Part shown: in pieces, positions 24,510 to 24,566 of the stretch
How the letters are laid out: each line of letters begins with the position of its first letter
How positions within the stretch are numbered: position 1 is the first letter of the stretch
Source of the DNA: Acetofilamentum sp.
Lineage (GTDB): Bacteria > Bacteroidota > Bacteroidia > Bacteroidales > JAADGE01
Length of the DNA stretch: 24,566 nucleotides
Direction of reading: 5' to 3'
Assembly (NCBI GenBank): GCA_020720705.1
Contig: DYOJ01000002.1
Location: 1 to 24,566, forward strand
The notes under the pieces: generated by a model
Told to the model about the DNA's origin: nothing
Database searches by the model: none
The model's input: only the letters and a program-made list of their open reading frames with translations
Translations under genes and position numbers: made by a program

Positions 24510-24566
24510 TCATCCCGCAATAAGTTGTTGATGCAGCAAAAGCACGTCGCCGTCCGTGATGCCGGC
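24510..24566 (-). CDS. YukD-like ubiquitin-like protein, C-terminal end only
   Basis: Only the last 18 codons and the stop lie in the window: AGITDGDVLLLHQQLIAG. They match the final strand of YukD-type Ubls and align with the internal Ubl of the gene at 4615-5577 (SGIIDGDVLILKALLG). This copy ends just past the fold with a terminal Gly, so it could be the free, conjugatable Ubl of the system. A single Gly rather than Gly-Gly leaves open whether it is activated as is. The 5' part is cut by the window edge, so another domain in front of it cannot be excluded. Confidence 0.65.
   Translation of the reverse strand, partial: AGITDGDVLLLHQQLIAG

Noticed and set aside
3739..24566. Locus as a known CBASS or Bil-type defence operon
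   Set aside because: No CD-NTase, E1-E2 fusion or effector of those systems is present. The Srf, VWA/RING and subtilase content differs, so only a general analogy remains.

Overview
The window looks like a chromosomal segment from a member of the Bacteroidota (Bacteroidetes). It is AT-rich. Most starts lack a Shine-Dalgarno sequence. A TAnnTTTG-type -7 promoter element precedes mfd, and the exported proteins have signal peptides ending in FSQ, TGQ or MAQ. Every gene lies on the minus strand, so transcription runs from high to low coordinates. I see no tRNA, rRNA, insertion sequence, prophage or CRISPR array.

Layout in transcription order: (a) the last 18 codons of a YukD-like ubiquitin-like protein (Ubl) at the right edge; (b) an E2 ubiquitin-conjugating-enzyme homologue; (c) a signal peptide/coiled-coil/TM protein with a cytoplasmic JAMM (JAB/MPN+) peptidase and apparently a second, dead MPN domain; (d) a VWA/TM/RING-H2/six-TM/FHA-like protein, the candidate membrane E3; (e) an exported coiled-coil protein and a small disordered protein; (f) SrfB, an Hsp70/actin-fold ATPase; (g) a coiled-coil protein with a GrpE-like C-terminus; (h) SrfC, a large P-loop GTPase; (i) a PIN toxin-antitoxin pair; (j) a membrane-anchored subtilisin-like protease; (k) a single-TM protein sharing the protease's N-terminal domain; (l) a YukD-like Ubl fused to a TM, coiled coil and periplasmic domain; (m) a second JAMM peptidase with a probable Ubl at its N-terminus. 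After an 82-base gap with a candidate promoter comes mfd, then 332 bases without a gene.

The main result is one apparent operon of about 21 kb holding Ubl, E2, RING-H2 and two JAMM deconjugases, interleaved with SrfA/B/C-type proteins and a subtilase. YukD-like Ubls associated with E2, RING and JAB proteins were predicted from comparative genomics by Aravind and colleagues, so the cascade itself is not wholly new. Its integration with the SrfB/SrfC module, a possible GrpE-like partner and a subtilase is the part I do not know to be described. No E1 is visible; it could lie upstream, beyond the right edge.

Predicted topologies agree with one another. RING, FHA-like, E2, Ubl and both JAMM domains face the cytoplasm with SrfB and SrfC. 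The VWA, subtilase and several beta-rich or coiled-coil domains face the periplasm. My inference is an envelope-spanning machine in which a Ubl is attached and removed at the cytoplasmic face, perhaps coupled to SrfB/SrfC nucleotide hydrolysis and periplasmic proteolysis. Its biological purpose (defence, envelope stress or interaction with other cells) cannot be read from the sequence.
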